Assembly (NCBI GenBank): GCA_963845285.1
Contig: CAWJRO010000033.1
Location: 9,850 to 73,849, forward strand
DNA: 64,000 bases
Reading direction: 5' to 3'
DNA from: Methanobacterium_C sp963845285
GTDB taxonomy: Archaea > Methanobacteriota > Methanobacteria > Methanobacteriales > Methanobacteriaceae
In this document: positions 28,292 to 38,056 of the stretch, in pieces
Position numbering within the stretch: position 1 is the first letter of the stretch
How the letters are laid out: every line of letters starts with the position of its first letter
The notes under the pieces: model-generated
Database searches by the model: none
What the model was told of the DNA's origin: nothing
What the model saw: the letters and a program-made list of their open reading frames with translations, nothing else
Program-made: the position numbers and the translations under genes

Positions 28292-29305
28292 CTATAAGTT
28301 TTTCAATAATAATTTTACTCCATCAAAAGTTCCTTTTATAAGTGTTGAACATTTTTCATGGCTTTTATGGATTATTAAAACGGATCCAAATATTATCCAA
28401 AAATAGTATCCAAAGAAATAGATTAAAGAAGATGCAATTCCCACATCATTTTTATTTTTTTTTATGAATAAAAATCTGTTTTTTATCATATAATAAATAC
28501 TATTTGCCCCTATATCTGATGCACGAGTTTTATGCCATATTTTTGCGTTTGGACTATAAAAAGATAGATAATTTGCTTTAGCTCCTCTGATGCACCAGTC
28601 AACTTCTTCCCAGTATGTAAAATAATCAGAATCAAAACAACCTATCTCTTTGATTAATTCTTTTTTTACAAGAAGACAAGATCCTTCAACATAATCCACT
28701 TTTTTTGATTGATTATATTGTCCTTTATCGAGCTCATCTTTTCCAATGGGCTTTGTTTGACATTTCGTTCGGCTTAATTCTCCACCTGCAAATCCTATGA
28801 TATTAGAACTTCCATTAAGATCATAATAATATGTTTTAGGACCTACAAAACCAATTTTTTCATTTTTTGCAATATTTACTAGTTGAGTTAAGAATTTTTT
28901 ATCAACAACTGTGTCATTATTTAAAAGAAGTACATAATCACTTTTTAAGTTTTTTAAAGCATATTGGATCGCTCTATTGTTACCTTCTGCAAATCCATAG
29001 TTCTTGTGATTTTTTAAAAGTATAAGTCCTTTGAACTTATGGACTTTTTCGTTTAATTCTTTTTCGTCATGTTCTATGACTTTTATTGGTTTATTTTCAT
29101 TTTTATATTTAAAAAATTTTGATTCAACTTTTATTTTGCCTTCACAATACTCTTTTATTTTTTCAACAGAATTATCTATTGAATCATTGTCTACGACAAT
29201 TACATTATAATTAGGATAATCTATTTGATAGATGGATTCAAGACATTCTAAAGTGTCTTTCCACCCATTCCAATTAAGAATTATTATTGTAACATATGGT
29301 TTCAT
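28292..29305 (-). CDS. GT2 glycosyltransferase (rhamnosyltransferase-like)
   Basis: About 337 residues from ATG 29305 behind GGAGTT. A longer frame reaching 29341 starts inside a family-2 repeat fragment and is rejected. VTIIILNWNGWKDTLECLES is the GT2 start, VIVVDNDSIDNS the nucleotide-sugar site, LLLNNDTVVD the DxD region and YFTYWEEVDWCIRG the catalytic region. One or two hydrophobic helices (IYFFGYYFWIIFGSVLII) near the C-terminus anchor it. An internal insert (90-110) is Lys/Glu rich. Confidence 0.88.
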   Translation of the reverse strand: MKPYVTIIILNWNGWKDTLECLESIYQIDYPNYNVIVVDNDSIDNSVEKIKEYCEGKIKVESKFFKYKNENKPIKVIEHDEKELNEKVHKFKGLILLKNHKNYGFAEGNNRAIQYALKNLKSDYVLLLNNDTVVDKKFLTQLVNIAKNEKIGFVGPKTYYYDLNGSSNIIGFAGGELSRTKCQTKPIGKDELDKGQYNQSKKVDYVEGSCLLVKKELIKEIGCFDSDYFTYWEEVDWCIRGAKANYLSFYSPNAKIWHKTRASDIGANSIYYMIKNRFLFIKKNKNDVGIASSLIYFFGYYFWIIFGSVLIIHKSHEKCSTLIKGTFDGVKLLLKNL

Positions 29306-29332
29306 TTTAACTCCATTTATTATAGGACGTCC

Positions 29333-29460
29333 TATTAACATTTATTTACTGCAGTATCCTGTTTGAAAATAGTTTTATGATATCTATTAAGAGCCAATAA
29401 CTAGCTTAAACGACGTGTTTATTTGTGATAACTAAGTTATGACTTTTAATATTATTAAAT
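29333..29460. mobile_element. Partial family-2 element
   Basis: TATTAACATTTATTTACTG, AAATAGTTTTATGATATCTA and TTTATTTGTGATAACTAAGT match the family-2 interior in order. Both termini are missing or altered. It abuts the glycosyltransferase start at 29305. Confidence 0.75.
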
Positions 29461-29633
29461 TAATATTATTTAATCTTAGATCTTTTATAATTTTCGTAAT
29501 GTTGTTAATAACTTTCCTCATTAAATCTATTTTTTGCTGCTAATTTCGTGTTATTCAATTGAAAAACGTTATTATATTTTTTTTGTTTTCTAATTGAAAT
29601 AATACTTAGACTAAGAACCTAAAATATCTTGTA

Positions 29634-30239
29634 TTATTGAAAAAAAGTTCTGTGGACTGTATCTAATTTATATTTTACTATTGGTCGGTTTTTTATAAAT
29701 TTGGCAGGTACACCACCCACCATAGTCCATGGATCAACATCTTTAGTTACAACTGCTCCAGAAGCAACAACTGCCCCTTTGCCTATGGTTATGCCAGGTA
29801 ATATGGTTACTCGTGTCCCAATGTAAACTTGATCTTTAATATGTACTGAGGCAGAAGATGTTCCAAATGTGGGACTTTCTATATTATGTTCTCCTGTGTA
29901 TATCCTTACTTCTCCACCTACACTGACATTATCGCCAATATAAATATTTGCGCGACCATCTAAAAATGCATCGTTTCCGATAATTGAGTTATGTCCTATT
30001 TTAACTCGTTGAGGCCTAAAAAACCTACATCTCCAGTATATTATGGAATCTGATGGTATTTTAACTTTGAATAAATGACGGTAGAGCACATGTCTTATTA
30101 CATGTGATGGAATATAACCATTTAAAGTGGCTAAAAATATCAATAAATCATTGAAAAGGTTATAATTAAAACCTATGAACCTTGAAACTTTAGAACTTTG
30201 ATTGTTTTTTATATATTGGAATAATTTATTTTTAATCAT
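29634..30239 (-). CDS. LbetaH acyltransferase, paralogue of 27496
   Basis: 201 residues, aligned without gaps to the product of 27496-28101: the N-terminal helix (GYIPSHVIRHVLYRHLFKVK), hexapeptide helix (IGHNSIIGNDAFLDGRANIY) and ending (VGGVPAKFIKNRPIVKYKLD) are shared. GEHNIESP carries the probable catalytic His. Two enzymes of one type suggest two acetylated positions or two glycans. Confidence 0.9.
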   Translation of the reverse strand: MIKNKLFQYIKNNQSSKVSRFIGFNYNLFNDLLIFLATLNGYIPSHVIRHVLYRHLFKVKIPSDSIIYWRCRFFRPQRVKIGHNSIIGNDAFLDGRANIYIGDNVSVGGEVRIYTGEHNIESPTFGTSSASVHIKDQVYIGTRVTILPGITIGKGAVVASGAVVTKDVDPWTMVGGVPAKFIKNRPIVKYKLDTVHRTFFQ

Positions 30240-30337
30240 ATTTTTGCCTTAATATTTTGTTTAAACAGTCTATTACCATTAACCTAATCTAATTAGACAA
30301 ATCTAAGGTCCTGTTTTTAAGTTGTAATGTAACAATT

Positions 30338-30521
30338 GAGAATTTTTATTAACCTTCATTTACTGCTGATATTATGTTGGGAAATAGCTTTATGATAATT
30401 ATTAACGACTTAATTGATCTACTAATGGCCCCCCCTAATTGTTTTAAAGGGCGTATTTCGTTTGTGATAACTAAGTTAAGACTTTTAATATTATTAAATT
30501 TTAGAGGTTTTTAGAAATTCT
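30338..30521. mobile_element. 184-bp family-2 element with 8-bp duplication
   Basis: GAGAATTTTTATTAACC to TTTTTAGAAATTCT, with TAACAATT directly before (30330-30337) and directly after (30522-30529). This is the clearest target duplication for family 2 and shows it is, or was, mobile. Confidence 0.88.
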
Positions 30522-30572
30522 TAACAATTATTATTTTACACAAAATCCCATAAATAACAAATTACCCATATC

Positions 30573-31652
30573 TTATTTTATGTACTCGATTATTTTCGAT
30601 ACTCTGGTATCCCAAGAATTGTTCTTTAGAAATTCAAAACGTTGTTTATCTGAATATTTGTTAACAAACCCTTCGTTGATCATTTTATCCAATATATTAA
30701 CCATGGTTTCTTTATTTGAATAAAAATAAACATATGGAGAAAAACGTTTTATCTCATCGTAAAATATTGATATTATAGGTTTATTATAATTTATAAATTC
30801 ATAGAATTTCACTGGATCAACTGATTTTACTAAATTATTTAATTTAAATGGCATAATAAAACAATCAAAGCTATTAGATAAAGAAATTAATTTTTCATGT
30901 TCAATAGGACCATAAAATTTTATTCTTTCATTTGTGTGTATTTTAGATTCTGATCCAACGATAGGTCCAATTATATGATACTCAATGTTTTTAAATTTTT
31001 GTAATGTAAATTCTAGTAATTCAAAATCAAACCATGATGAAACAGTTCCTATATATGCTATTTTATAAATATCTCTATTTTTTTGTTTGGGGGTTCTAGT
31101 TATTATATCTCCATTGAATGCATTTCTGACTAAGAATGTTTTATGATCACATTTTTCTCTTTTATTTATTTTTGTAGCTAAATTATCAGCAGAAACAAAT
31201 ATTACTGCCGATTTTTTTATTAATTTTTTTTCTGATTTTAGAATTTTTGCTTTGATACCTTCTTTTTTGAAGTCAAATCCAATTGCATCATCCATACAAT
31301 CATAAATTAATTTGCAATCTAAATTGGAGGGCAAGTAGTCATATAAAATAGGGTTTGTAATCCAGATATAATTTGGTTCATATATTTTTATCACTAATTT
31401 AAAGTAAATTTTCATAAAAATTTCATTTAAATATTCTATATATGATTTATTTTTAAATGGTAACACAAAGAAAGATTTTATTTTAATATTTTTATTATCA
31501 TTTTTGGTTAGATTTTTGGATTTAGTGATACTTTCGCGTTGGGTAAATACATATATATCAAAAAATTTGGATAAACCCTCAGCTATGAACTGGGGTCTTT
31601 GTTTGATCCAGTTCCAATCTACATGCATTAAATATAATATTTTTTTAGTCAT
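30573..31652 (-). CDS. Glycosyltransferase, GT4/GT1-like
   Basis: 359 residues. ILYLMHVDWNWIKQRPQFIA is the start typical of a group of polysaccharide glycosyltransferases. LIYDCMDDAIGF and KKSAVIFVSADNLATK lie in the N-domain, and IAYIGTVSSWFDFELLEF begins the C-domain. FIMPFKLNNLVKSVDPVKFY and EFINYNKPIIS form the donor site. The substrate is unknown. It is the 5'-most gene of the (-) set, divergent from the FkbM gene. Confidence 0.82.
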   Translation of the reverse strand: MTKKILYLMHVDWNWIKQRPQFIAEGLSKFFDIYVFTQRESITKSKNLTKNDNKNIKIKSFFVLPFKNKSYIEYLNEIFMKIYFKLVIKIYEPNYIWITNPILYDYLPSNLDCKLIYDCMDDAIGFDFKKEGIKAKILKSEKKLIKKSAVIFVSADNLATKINKREKCDHKTFLVRNAFNGDIITRTPKQKNRDIYKIAYIGTVSSWFDFELLEFTLQKFKNIEYHIIGPIVGSESKIHTNERIKFYGPIEHEKLISLSNSFDCFIMPFKLNNLVKSVDPVKFYEFINYNKPIISIFYDEIKRFSPYVYFYSNKETMVNILDKMINEGFVNKYSDKQRFEFLKNNSWDTRVSKIIEYIK

Positions 31653-31895
31653 AATATCATTAATTAATAAATTGTGATTTTAATATTAGATCAAGATCCG
31701 CATGAAAACACAGAAATTGGCACCTATTTTGAACTATTCTTAAAATATTTTACTAATTAATCTTATTAAAGTTTTGTTATTAAATTGGCCATAATATTGT
31801 ATATTTTTCATTATCCATGCCTAATTTTACAGTATGGTTTATATAATAACAAAAGAAACAATTATAAGTTTTTAATAAACTTAAGGGGACGGACA

Positions 31896-32789
31896 ATGAA
31901 AAAATTATTTTTTTTGATGTTAAACAAAATCTCAAAATTTTTTTCAAAAAGATCACTAAAAAAACTACCAAAATTAGTTACAATGCGTGATATATTATAT
32001 CGAATGACAAATCCTAATGAAATAATGTTAATAAACGTTATGAATAATAAAATGTATGTAAACAGTAAAGATATAGGGGTTGCTTCTCCTCTAATCAAAT
32101 CGGGTATTTATGAAGAGTATGAGACTGAAATATTCAAAAATTTAATTAAATCAAATACTACTCTGATTGATATAGGTGCTAATATAGGATATTACACGTT
32201 AATTGCAGCAAGTATAATAAAGGAGAGTATCATATATTCTTTTGAACCAGTAAAAGCTAACTATGATCTGTTGATTGAAAATATTAAAATAAATGAATTT
32301 AATAATATTAAAACTTTTCGAAAAGCAGTTTCTAATGAAAATTGGAAAAATAAAATTTTCATTGATGGAACGAATTTAGGTAATCATTCATTAGCTGAAA
32401 GTAATGTTGTTGATAAATCTAATTTTAGTGAAATTGAAACTATTACTTTGGATTCCTTTTTAGAAAACTTAAATGAGACAATTACTGATGATTTTGTCAT
32501 TAAAATGGATACTCAAGGTGCAGAAGGCCTTATTGTGGAAGGTGCTCAAAAATTGTTGTTAAAAAATAATATAAAGATTTTAATGGAATTTTGGCCAAAG
32601 GGTTTAAGGAATATGGGCACAGATCCTTTAGAATTATTAAAGAAATTGCAAGATTATGGTTTTAGGATTAAGTTGCTGGATGAAAAGAATAAATCTTTAA
32701 AAAACTTAAATGAAATGGATTTCATTGATCTTTGTGATGATCCTGAAGAAATAGTTCAAGTAAATTTGTTGCTCGATAAAGGAAATTAA
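31896..32789 (+). CDS. FkbM family methyltransferase
   Basis: About 297 residues from ATG 31896, which has AAGGGGA before it; a longer frame from 31785 lacks a site. LIDIGANIGYYTLIAASI is the SAM-binding glycine motif, IYSFEPVKANYDLLIENI motif II, and VIKMDTQGAEGLIVEGAQ the FkbM-specific DxEGxE-like region. It probably O-methylates a sugar in the glycan. Five bases separate it from the flippase. Confidence 0.88.
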   Translation: MKKLFFLMLNKISKFFSKRSLKKLPKLVTMRDILYRMTNPNEIMLINVMNNKMYVNSKDIGVASPLIKSGIYEEYETEIFKNLIKSNTTLIDIGANIGYYTLIAASIIKESIIYSFEPVKANYDLLIENIKINEFNNIKTFRKAVSNENWKNKIFIDGTNLGNHSLAESNVVDKSNFSEIETITLDSFLENLNETITDDFVIKMDTQGAEGLIVEGAQKLLLKNNIKILMEFWPKGLRNMGTDPLELLKKLQDYGFRIKLLDEKNKSLKNLNEMDFIDLCDDPEEIVQVNLLLDKGN

Positions 32790-32794
32790 AGTAT

Positions 32795-34243
32795 ATGGGA
32801 TATAAAATTTTTGCACAGAGAAGTATTCTCATTTTTTTGGCTAATTTATTAATAGGTTTAAGTGGAATTATTCTTTTACCTATTTTAACTAGAAATTTGT
32901 CCATAGCAAATTATGGAATATGGGTTCAATTAAATGTTACTATTAGTTTAATTCCCATATTGATTGTGTTGGGTTTGCCTTCTTATTCCATGGTTAGATT
33001 TTTAGCAGGAGAAAAAGATAAAAAAAAAGTACAAGAAGGTTTTTATTCAATTGCGTATCTAATTTTGGCAATTAGTTTGGTAATAGCTTCAATATTTTTT
33101 GTACTTGCTGGACAAATCTCTCATATACTATTTGCGGATAATTCATTAATAGTCAGAATATTGTCATTAATACTGATTTTTTCATCTTTAAACATCCTTT
33201 TTCAATATTTTTTTATTACATTTGAACAGATTAAAAGATACTCAATTTTGCTTTGTTTTAAAGCACTTGCATCCATATTATTTGTTTCATTGTTTGTTTT
33301 ATTAGGTAAAGGAATTACAGGAGCAGCTGTTGGATTGTTATGCACTGAATTTTTATTTTCAGTAATTACCTTTTCAATTATTCTATCAAAAATTGGCATA
33401 ATTTTCCCTAAATTCACCGAATTAAAAGAGTATTTACATTTGAGTATACCTACTATTCCAGGTACTTTATCCTATTGGGTTGTAGATTCAAGTGATCGTT
33501 ATTTAATAGGAATATTGCTTGGTATTTCCGCAGTTGGTTACTATTCTCCAGGCTACTCTTTGGGAGCTATTGTTGCAATGTTTGCATCCCCCATAACATC
33601 TATTTTAACTGCAGCTCTATCCCAATGTTATAATGAAAAAAAGAAAGATGAAATTAAAGATTTATTGGAATACTCTGTGAAATATTTCTTGATTATAGGT
33701 ATACCTGCAGTAATTGGTTTGTCTGTATTGTCAAAATCATTACTGATGAATTTGTCAACAATGGACATAGCTACTAATGGATATTTAGTAACATCCTTTG
33801 TTGCTGTAGGCTTTTTATTACTGGGATTAAACAATATTATCGTAAATATTATCATAATGGAGAAAAAAACAAAAATCATTGGCGTAATTTGGATTATGGC
33901 AGCTATGTTGAATTTAATCCTTAATTTAATATTTATACCAATTTTAGGAATATTAGGGGCAGCAATAGCCACTTTAATAGCTTATTGCATCCCATTTGTT
34001 GTTCTTACTTATTACTCATTGAAATTTGTTAAATTAAACTTTAATTATTCTTCTTTGTTTAAAATTATTTTAGCATCGACCCCTATTATTTTTACGTATT
34101 TAATTTGGAAACCCATAGATATAATTAATATATTCATATTTATTTTAATAAATTCAATGCTTTATTTAGTTTTAATAATATTATTAAAGGTTTTAAATAA
34201 GGAAGAACTATCTTTCATTAAAAGTTTGTTCAATTTAGAATAA
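32795..34243 (+). CDS. Polysaccharide flippase (Wzx/MOP family)
   Basis: 482 residues with about 12-14 helices. IFLANLLIGLSGIILLPILT, then RNLSIANYGIW, is the standard N-terminus of the polysaccharide-transport family; SDRYLIGILLGISAVGYYSP is the conserved middle. It moves a lipid-linked oligosaccharide across the membrane, completing the locus (synthesis, modification, export). Confidence 0.92.
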   Translation: MGYKIFAQRSILIFLANLLIGLSGIILLPILTRNLSIANYGIWVQLNVTISLIPILIVLGLPSYSMVRFLAGEKDKKKVQEGFYSIAYLILAISLVIASIFFVLAGQISHILFADNSLIVRILSLILIFSSLNILFQYFFITFEQIKRYSILLCFKALASILFVSLFVLLGKGITGAAVGLLCTEFLFSVITFSIILSKIGIIFPKFTELKEYLHLSIPTIPGTLSYWVVDSSDRYLIGILLGISAVGYYSPGYSLGAIVAMFASPITSILTAALSQCYNEKKKDEIKDLLEYSVKYFLIIGIPAVIGLSVLSKSLLMNLSTMDIATNGYLVTSFVAVGFLLLGLNNIIVNIIIMEKKTKIIGVIWIMAAMLNLILNLIFIPILGILGAAIATLIAYCIPFVVLTYYSLKFVKLNFNYSSLFKIILASTPIIFTYLIWKPIDIINIFIFILINSMLYLVLIILLKVLNKEELSFIKSLFNLE

Positions 34244-34441
34244 TGAAAAAAATAGAAAAGGCTGGTTTCATAATTTGGGATTTATCAATTTTAAATATCT
34301 CAGATCATCATTGTTTACATCAAAGTCACATACAATCTAAATCTTCTTAAATAGTTTAAGTCGTCCATTTTGATTTTAAATCTTTAACCAAATTACTTGG
34401 GTCATTTGTATAATCAGTAATTAACTTTTTTTAAAAATGAA

Positions 34442-34548
34442 GAGGCTGACCTATAATTATTCTTAACATATATAATTTTACTTATTTTTGAATTTAAAGC
34501 GTTGCTTATCCTTATTTTTTTGTAGATTTTGGATTATGGGACAGCCTC
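34442..34548. mobile_element. 107-bp inverted-repeat element, family 1
   Basis: GAGGCTGACCTATAATTA to GATTATGGGACAGCCTC, with TGAA on both sides (34438-34441 and 34549-34552). It lies between the convergent ends of the flippase and DUF1616 genes, where its stem could also act in transcript ends. The rest of the gap 34244-34604 shows nothing. Confidence 0.92.
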
Positions 34549-34604
34549 TGAATTATAACTCAAATATGTATACACATTCTTTGTTAAAAAAATATAATTC
34601 GTAC

Positions 34605-36425
34605 CTAATTAACATTCATCCACAAATGCAGTGACAGATAAACATTCCGGGTATCTGGGAGTTTATACAGCAGGAATTGAACTTCTTTTTTACCTGATTT
34701 GCTTATTGTGAAATTGTAAGGTATTTCCATCTTCTGGTTTTCCTGGAGCGTGATGTTCTTGGTGGTCATGTTGGTTCCATTGGATTGCACAACCATACGG
34801 TAAAATGTTTCCTGATGTTCATGGTTCACCATTCCAATTGTAACTAGCTGGCTTTTACCAGCTGTTATATTACTTGGATAATCTGCTGCCTTACCATTTT
34901 GACCTAATATATAAAATTCTGTGAAACTTTCACCCGGGTTGGGGTTCGCAATAAGATAAACTGTGGTCCCAATCGATATGATAAGCAAGATTATTAAAAG
35001 AAGACTCATTTTACCTGATGCATCTCCCCTACCCCATGTGGATCCCTTAAGCTTACCCATTGATTCTGCAAGGAATCCGTAAAAACTTTCCTCCTTTGTG
35101 ACCCTCACTAAAACCAGGATTGCCATAACAGCAAGGACTATGGTCATGATGGATATCATGGTGAAAAGAGATGTTGTACTTGTAATATGTTTGTAATTGC
35201 CCACACCAGCAAACAAAAGGGTTACAAGAAGGCTTATCATCACACTCAACCCTAACCTTTCCCAGAGGTTTATCTCATCTCTTCGGGGATAGATCACTGT
35301 TGCTATGGCATAACCTGGTAAGAAAACAATTAAGATGGTACCCAGAGTTTTCCCAATGTGCATATTGTTAAAGGGTGGAACTGAAAGAAATAGGATGCAC
35401 AAACCTGCAAATAAGATTGTGAACACCAGATCAAGGGGTAAAAAATGTTTCGTCTGTTTAGAAACAGGCTTTGGATCTTCAATTGGTGGAATGGTCTGTT
35501 TTCTGGTTGGAGTTTGTTCTTTGTTTGGGGGTTGTTCTTTAGTCGGAATTTGTTCTTTGGTTGGAAGAATATAAGTTTCAGTTGGGGAAATGGTTTCTTC
35601 TTCACTTGGAGAAATAACTTGTTCTTCAGTTTGGGGAATGGAAGTTTTTTCAGTTTTGTCTTCAGTTCCCCTGATGGCACTTTCTACATTTGCAAGAATG
35701 GGATTTGTTTTCATTTCACTTTGGAGGTTGTCTTGATTTTTATTATCTGGTTCCTTTAAAGTAGATTTTTCATCGTAAGATTCATAATGCAGTGTTCCTC
35801 CGCACTGACAGCTTTCAAAGTCTTCAAGTGATTCTCCTTCTTCAAGTTTGTAATAGCCTCCACAATTTTCACAGACAAGGTAACTGTTTTTAGAAATGGT
35901 TGAATCTTTATCCGGTTCATTTCCTATTTTTGAAGGTTTTTTATCAGGTTTAGGTTTATTCTTGTCAATTCTTATGATCTCATTCATTAACCTGTCTTGA
36001 ATTTTTGTATCATATTCCTCTTTTTCATCTTTCAAACTTTTTCTATATTTTTCTAAAGATTTATCTCCTATTTTATAGATCTCTAAATTATCTTCCTGTT
36101 CTGGCTTATTTTCCCGTTTTGGTCTTCTTAAAACTGTAATTGGAACGCAAATAATGGTGATTAGGGCTAAAACTGGTAGAAGATAGGTTTCTCCAATAAA
36201 TCTTAAAAAAACCACTGCAATGAGGATGGTGAAGAGAGTGGTTACAAGGAGAGATAGAAGATTTTCTTTTCCATGATCTGAAGGGTAAGCTGCAGTTTTA
36301 AGGGAGTAACCTGTAATCAGAATCAAGGCACCAATTAAAATAATATATAACTGAGCGTTTTCATGGGGTATTAAGGTGCATATGATGGTTAAAACTAATA
36401 TTAATATGAGATCTTTGCTTTCCAT
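34605..36425 (-). CDS. DUF1616 membrane protein with Cys-rich and PTE-rich linker; paralogue of 8765
   Basis: 606 residues. About four N-terminal helices (to about 100) and a charged region precede a CENCGG...CQCGG zinc-ribbon-like motif (185-210). A Pro/Thr/Glu/Lys stretch with repeated PTKEQ-type units follows (about 265-325). The DUF1616 core comes next, with FTEFYILGQNGKAADYPSNI and an exported domain ending YLSLHLWMNVN. It lacks the octad and heptad repeats of the paralogue; the linkers are unrelated, so the flanks are conserved while the middle changes freely. Confidence 0.85.
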   Translation of the reverse strand: MESKDLILILVLTIICTLIPHENAQLYIILIGALILITGYSLKTAAYPSDHGKENLLSLLVTTLFTILIAVVFLRFIGETYLLPVLALITIICVPITVLRRPKRENKPEQEDNLEIYKIGDKSLEKYRKSLKDEKEEYDTKIQDRLMNEIIRIDKNKPKPDKKPSKIGNEPDKDSTISKNSYLVCENCGGYYKLEEGESLEDFESCQCGGTLHYESYDEKSTLKEPDNKNQDNLQSEMKTNPILANVESAIRGTEDKTEKTSIPQTEEQVISPSEEETISPTETYILPTKEQIPTKEQPPNKEQTPTRKQTIPPIEDPKPVSKQTKHFLPLDLVFTILFAGLCILFLSVPPFNNMHIGKTLGTILIVFLPGYAIATVIYPRRDEINLWERLGLSVMISLLVTLLFAGVGNYKHITSTTSLFTMISIMTIVLAVMAILVLVRVTKEESFYGFLAESMGKLKGSTWGRGDASGKMSLLLIILLIISIGTTVYLIANPNPGESFTEFYILGQNGKAADYPSNITAGKSQLVTIGMVNHEHQETFYRMVVQSNGTNMTTKNITLQENQKMEIPYNFTISKSGKKEVQFLLYKLPDTRNVYLSLHLWMNVN

Positions 36426-36621
36426 ATTTACTGTCTCTTTTGTAATCGTTGGGATAATATAATAATGCTTTTAATAAAAGGGTTATTAAGTTAAATAGTT
36501 TTATAACTTTCTATTAACCGGTTAATGTTCAATTTAACATTTTTGGATGGGATATATTTATAAAGGAACACTCTTTTGGACATAAAAATCCAAAAAACTT
36601 CTTTCTATTTAAAAAATAGAT

Positions 36622-36787
36622 TATCAGTCCATTTTAACCATTCTGTTTCTATTTCTATATTTAACCTTTAAATATATTTCTGAATATTGTATGGCTTGGT
36701 AATTATGAGTAAAAATTATTTCCATATCTTCCAGATCCCTTGTAAGTTTTATAGATTTTTCAACGTGTTTAGGTGATCTGGATAATT
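36622..36787 (-). pseudogene. HEPN-domain fragment
   Basis: The frame LSRSPKHVEKSIKLTRDLED, then MEIIFTHNYQAIQYSEIYLK, resembles the SxKQVExFIKLAxRDLE start of HEPN proteins and the fragment at 39686-39806. There is no start codon and no HEPN active-site R-x4-6-H is left. It lies within the 36426-37478 gap, which otherwise holds repeats only. Confidence 0.4.
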
Positions 36788-37028
36788 TGATTTAACATGC
36801 TATTTTTGATTTAACTTTCTGTTTTTGATTTAACATTCTTTTCAAGCACTAAAGCTCTAAATATCCCTATAATTTATTTAAGAATTTAAAGTCATGTTTA
36901 CTGTTATTTGTTTTACAAATTTTAAATTATTATGTCGCATTTAAAATGGATAAAAAATATTTTATAAGATAGTAATATATTTAATAACATGAATAAGCTC
37001 CCTTAATGCTGCCAATTTTATATTCTTT

Positions 37029-37209
37029 GAGAATTTTTAAAAATCTCTAAAATTTAATAATATTAAAAGTTATAATTTAGTTATCACAAATAAATAAGCC
37101 ATTTAAAATAGTTATTAACCCTTAATAAATCAATTAAGTCGTTAATAAGTATCATAAAACTATTTCCAAACATAATATCAGCAGTAAATGAAGGTTAATA
37201 GAAATTCTC
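37029..37209. mobile_element. 181-bp family-2 element, inverse orientation
   Basis: Reads as the reverse complement of the 16340 copy from GAGAATTTTTAAAAATCTC to GGTTAATAGAAATTCTC. No flanking duplication is recognised. Confidence 0.85.
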
Positions 37210-37254
37210 TTAAATATATAATGTGGAGTAAATGATCTGAAAATTGTTTTAAAA

Positions 37255-37361
37255 GAGGCTGTCTCATGATTACTTTTGACAAGTATAATTTTGCTTATTT
37301 TTGAGTTTAAAGCTTTATTTATCCTTATTTTTTTGCAAATTTTGAACTATGAGACATTCTC
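37255..37361. mobile_element. 107-bp inverted-repeat element, family 1
   Basis: GAGGCTGTCTCATGATTA to AACTATGAGACATTCTC, flanked by TAAAA on both sides (37250-37254 and 37362-37366). Confidence 0.92.
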
Positions 37362-37478
37362 TAAAAATAAAAAAACCTTAAATAAATGGATAAATCCATT
37401 AGGGCCCTTATTAGATGTTGGTTTAATCAACATTCATAAGTTCAATAAATTTTAAAATTAAAAAGGTGGATATTTTTT

Positions 37479-37685
37479 TTATTTAATAAATTTATATTTT
37501 TTAGCAATTCTACACATTGCATTATCCCTTAAAATAACTCTTTGGGCTTTATGTCTTCCAGATTTAACGATAACTTGAGTATCTGATATCTTTCTTGATT
37601 CTCCTATAATTCTATCTCCCTCTATTATATCTCCTTTTATTGTAGTGCCTTGCTTAGTATAGGTTTCAGTCATGGTTTCAGTCAT
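37479..37685 (-). CDS. Small basic protein, partner of RHH regulator
   Basis: 68 residues from the ATG at 37685, whose ATGA overlaps the stop of the preceding regulator; a longer frame from 37736 would overlap that gene further. The sequence is mixed-charge with GDIIEGDRIIGESRKISDTQ and a basic tail RIAKKYKFIK. No family was recognised. Coupling to an RHH regulator suggests a toxin-like or accessory partner, but no active site is identifiable. Confidence 0.55.
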   Translation of the reverse strand: MTETMTETYTKQGTTIKGDIIEGDRIIGESRKISDTQVIVKSGRHKAQRVILRDNAMCRIAKKYKFIK

Positions 37686-38026
37686 TGTATTCCTCGTAAA
37701 CGTCCTTCCTGTTCTAACTCTGCTATTATTTGGCATACTAATTTATAGTCCAGTTCCAAGTTTTCGGATACCTCATAATCATAAGATTCATCATAATTCC
37801 TATAATATCCTAAAACTTCTTTTTTAGCTTCTTCATAAGTAATATCTCGTAGTTTAATTACTTTGGTAGCTTTCAATTTATCTCTTACGGATTCCCTTAT
37901 AAAATCGGACACACTTAAGAAAAGTCCACTTTCTATTAAAGTAGTTACTTCTTCATATTCTCTTGGAGTTAGTTTGGTCCCTACTGTTTTAGATTGTTTT
38001 GTTTCTTTATGATTTGCATGAGTCAT
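37682..38026 (-). CDS. Ribbon-helix-helix DNA-binding protein
   Basis: 114 residues. GTKLTPREYEEVTTLIESGL, then FLSVSDFIRESVRDKL (15-50), is an RHH fold: beta strand, helix, turn and helix of the CopG/ParD kind. The acidic C-terminal half (NYDESYDYEVSENLELDYKL) may bind a partner. It starts 6 bases after a 24-bp perfect palindrome that also touches the TATA box, so autoregulation is likely. Confidence 0.75.
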   Translation of the reverse strand: MTHANHKETKQSKTVGTKLTPREYEEVTTLIESGLFLSVSDFIRESVRDKLKATKVIKLRDITYEEAKKEVLGYYRNYDESYDYEVSENLELDYKLVCQIIAELEQEGRLRGIQ

Positions 38027-38032
38027 ATCTTG

Positions 38033-38056
38033 TTATATATGGTTAACCATATATAA
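38033..38056. promoter_or_regulatory. Perfect 24-bp palindromic operator
   Basis: The two arms are TTATATATGGTT and AACCATATATAA, fully self-complementary and centred between 38044 and 38045. On the minus strand it lies between a TATA-like TTTTATATA and the ATG at 38026, so a bound RHH dimer of dimers would block initiation. The transcript would have almost no leader. Confidence 0.65.
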
